Assembly: GCA_947629045.1 (NCBI GenBank)
Contig: CANRCF010000009.1
Span: forward strand, 1 to 45,741
Reading direction: 5' to 3'
DNA length: 45,741 nt
Origin: an uncultured Clostridia bacterium
GTDB taxonomy: Bacteria; Bacillota; Clostridia; TANB77; CAG-508
Shown here: positions 45,236-45,741 of the stretch, piece by piece
How positions within the stretch are numbered: the stretch's first letter is position 1
Layout of the letters: every line of letters begins with the position of its first letter
The notes under the pieces: generated by a model
Seen by the model: the letters and a program-made list of their open reading frames with translations, nothing else
Database searches by the model: none
Told to the model about the DNA's origin: nothing
Position numbers and translations under genes: made by a program

Positions 45236-45741
45236 TTATAAACATAAATTAATTATTTTATTTATATTTTCTATAAATTCCATTCCTTCTATCTTATTAA
45301 TCCCAAAGCATTTTTTACCTAAGTCTTTGAGTGATGCTCCACAATGATAAAGTTCTTTATTATCTATAATAATAAACCTATCATGGAATTTATTTGTTCG
45401 TGCTATTTTTAGTGTCCCATATTGTTCATTAAACTTCTTAATATCTAAGTTTGTTAGATTACAATTTTGTGAAGTTAAAATAATTGCTTGCACACCTCTG
45501 TTTTTCTTTTGTAGCATTTTAAGAATAGTATCGTCTATATAATTATCTATTATTACTATTTTACTTTGAGCTGTTTTTATAATATCAATTACCAGTTCAT
45601 AGGCATCATATATTTGTCCTTTGAAAAATATTTTTTGTTTAAATTCTATATCTTTTTGTAGTTTATTAAATATTTGTTCAAATTTGTTATCATAATCATT
45701 AAATTTTTTATCAACATTATTTTCGATACTTATAACACGTT
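45236..45741 (-). CDS. Partial gene, PLD-like domain of ORF6N-type protein
   Basis: The frame is open from the stop at 45236 to the window edge (over 165 codons), so the 5' end is missing. An internal Met at 45517 is not the real start. Visible parts are a short charged helix (VDKKFNDYDNKFEQIFNKLQ), then GQIYDAYELVIDIIKTAQ, KIVIIDNYIDDTILKML, FHDRFIIIDNKELYHCGASLKDLGKK and a short tail. This resembles the phospholipase-D-like C-terminal domain that often follows an ORF6N/phage-regulator DNA-binding domain in Clostridia and Bacteroidetes. HDRFIIID replaces the classic HKD, so catalysis is doubtful. The N-terminal assignment is inferred from the family. Confidence 0.75.
   Translation of the reverse strand, partial: RVISIENNVDKKFNDYDNKFEQIFNKLQKDIEFKQKIFFKGQIYDAYELVIDIIKTAQSKIVIIDNYIDDTILKMLQKKNRGVQAIILTSQNCNLTNLDIKKFNEQYGTLKIARTNKFHDRFIIIDNKELYHCGASLKDLGKKCFGINKIEGMEFIENINKIINLCL

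Noticed and set aside
45236..45517. A complete 93-residue gene
   Set aside because: The frame stays open with domain-like sequence up to the window edge, so this is only the 3' part of a larger gene.

Overview
The window comes from an AT-rich, endospore-forming Firmicute, most likely a clostridial relative. The evidence is the sporulation sigma factors sigG and sigE with spoIIGA, the B. subtilis-like order ftsQ - two DUF881 genes - sbp - ftsA - ftsZ, AGGAGG-type ribosome binding sites and TTGACA/TATAAT-type promoters. Most genes lie on the minus strand; clpE, pgsA and purC are on the plus strand. No rRNA, tRNA, CRISPR array or intact insertion sequence was found.

Layout. (1) 241-2912 holds spoIIGA-sigE-sigG, which encode the pro-sigma-E protease, pro-sigma-E and sigma-G. 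A wide-spaced candidate sigma-A/Spo0A promoter precedes spoIIGA and a candidate sigma-F promoter precedes sigG. (2) 3064-10773 holds a small lipoprotein gene and the distal division/cell-wall cluster murA-ftsQ-DUF881-DUF881-sbp-ftsA-ftsZ. (3) 10851-16426 is accessory: a DinD/BRO-type regulator, a patatin phospholipase, topoisomerase III, a DUF3298-like anchored protein and a small leucine-rich-repeat protein of higher GC. (4) 16729-19701 holds clpE and pgsA. (5) 19936-26775 holds a BofC-domain protein behind an exact-consensus candidate sigma-G promoter, a Sua5-type tRNA t6A enzyme, a HicAB toxin-antitoxin pair, a frameshifted comEC and an SH3-NlpC/P60 hydrolase. (6) 27026-31851 is the str cluster rpsL-rpsG-fusA-tuf. 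(7) 32110-38987 holds a large unrecognised coiled-coil protein, trmFO and a SNF2 helicase. (8) 39268-45741 holds a 1507-residue thioester/DUF11-like surface protein, a higher-GC purC and a truncated gene with a phospholipase-D-like C-terminus.

The genes join into three main stories. Sporulation: the sigma cascade and a likely forespore-expressed BofC relative. Growth and division: murA to ftsZ, translation factors, lipid synthesis and proteolysis. Surface or mobile functions: the thioester protein, HicAB and phage-type regulators.

The most unusual non-coding signal is a dispersed structured repeat with three clear copies (about 1120-1238, 19741-19907 and 28384-28525). Each has a long outer stem of unrelated sequence and an inner multi-hairpin core with a shared sequence. 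Several stem differences between copies are compensatory, though not all. A weaker relative may sit between rpsL and rpsG. A second theme is hydrophilic Asn/Glu/Lys-rich insertions inside otherwise conserved enzymes (TopB, TrmFO).
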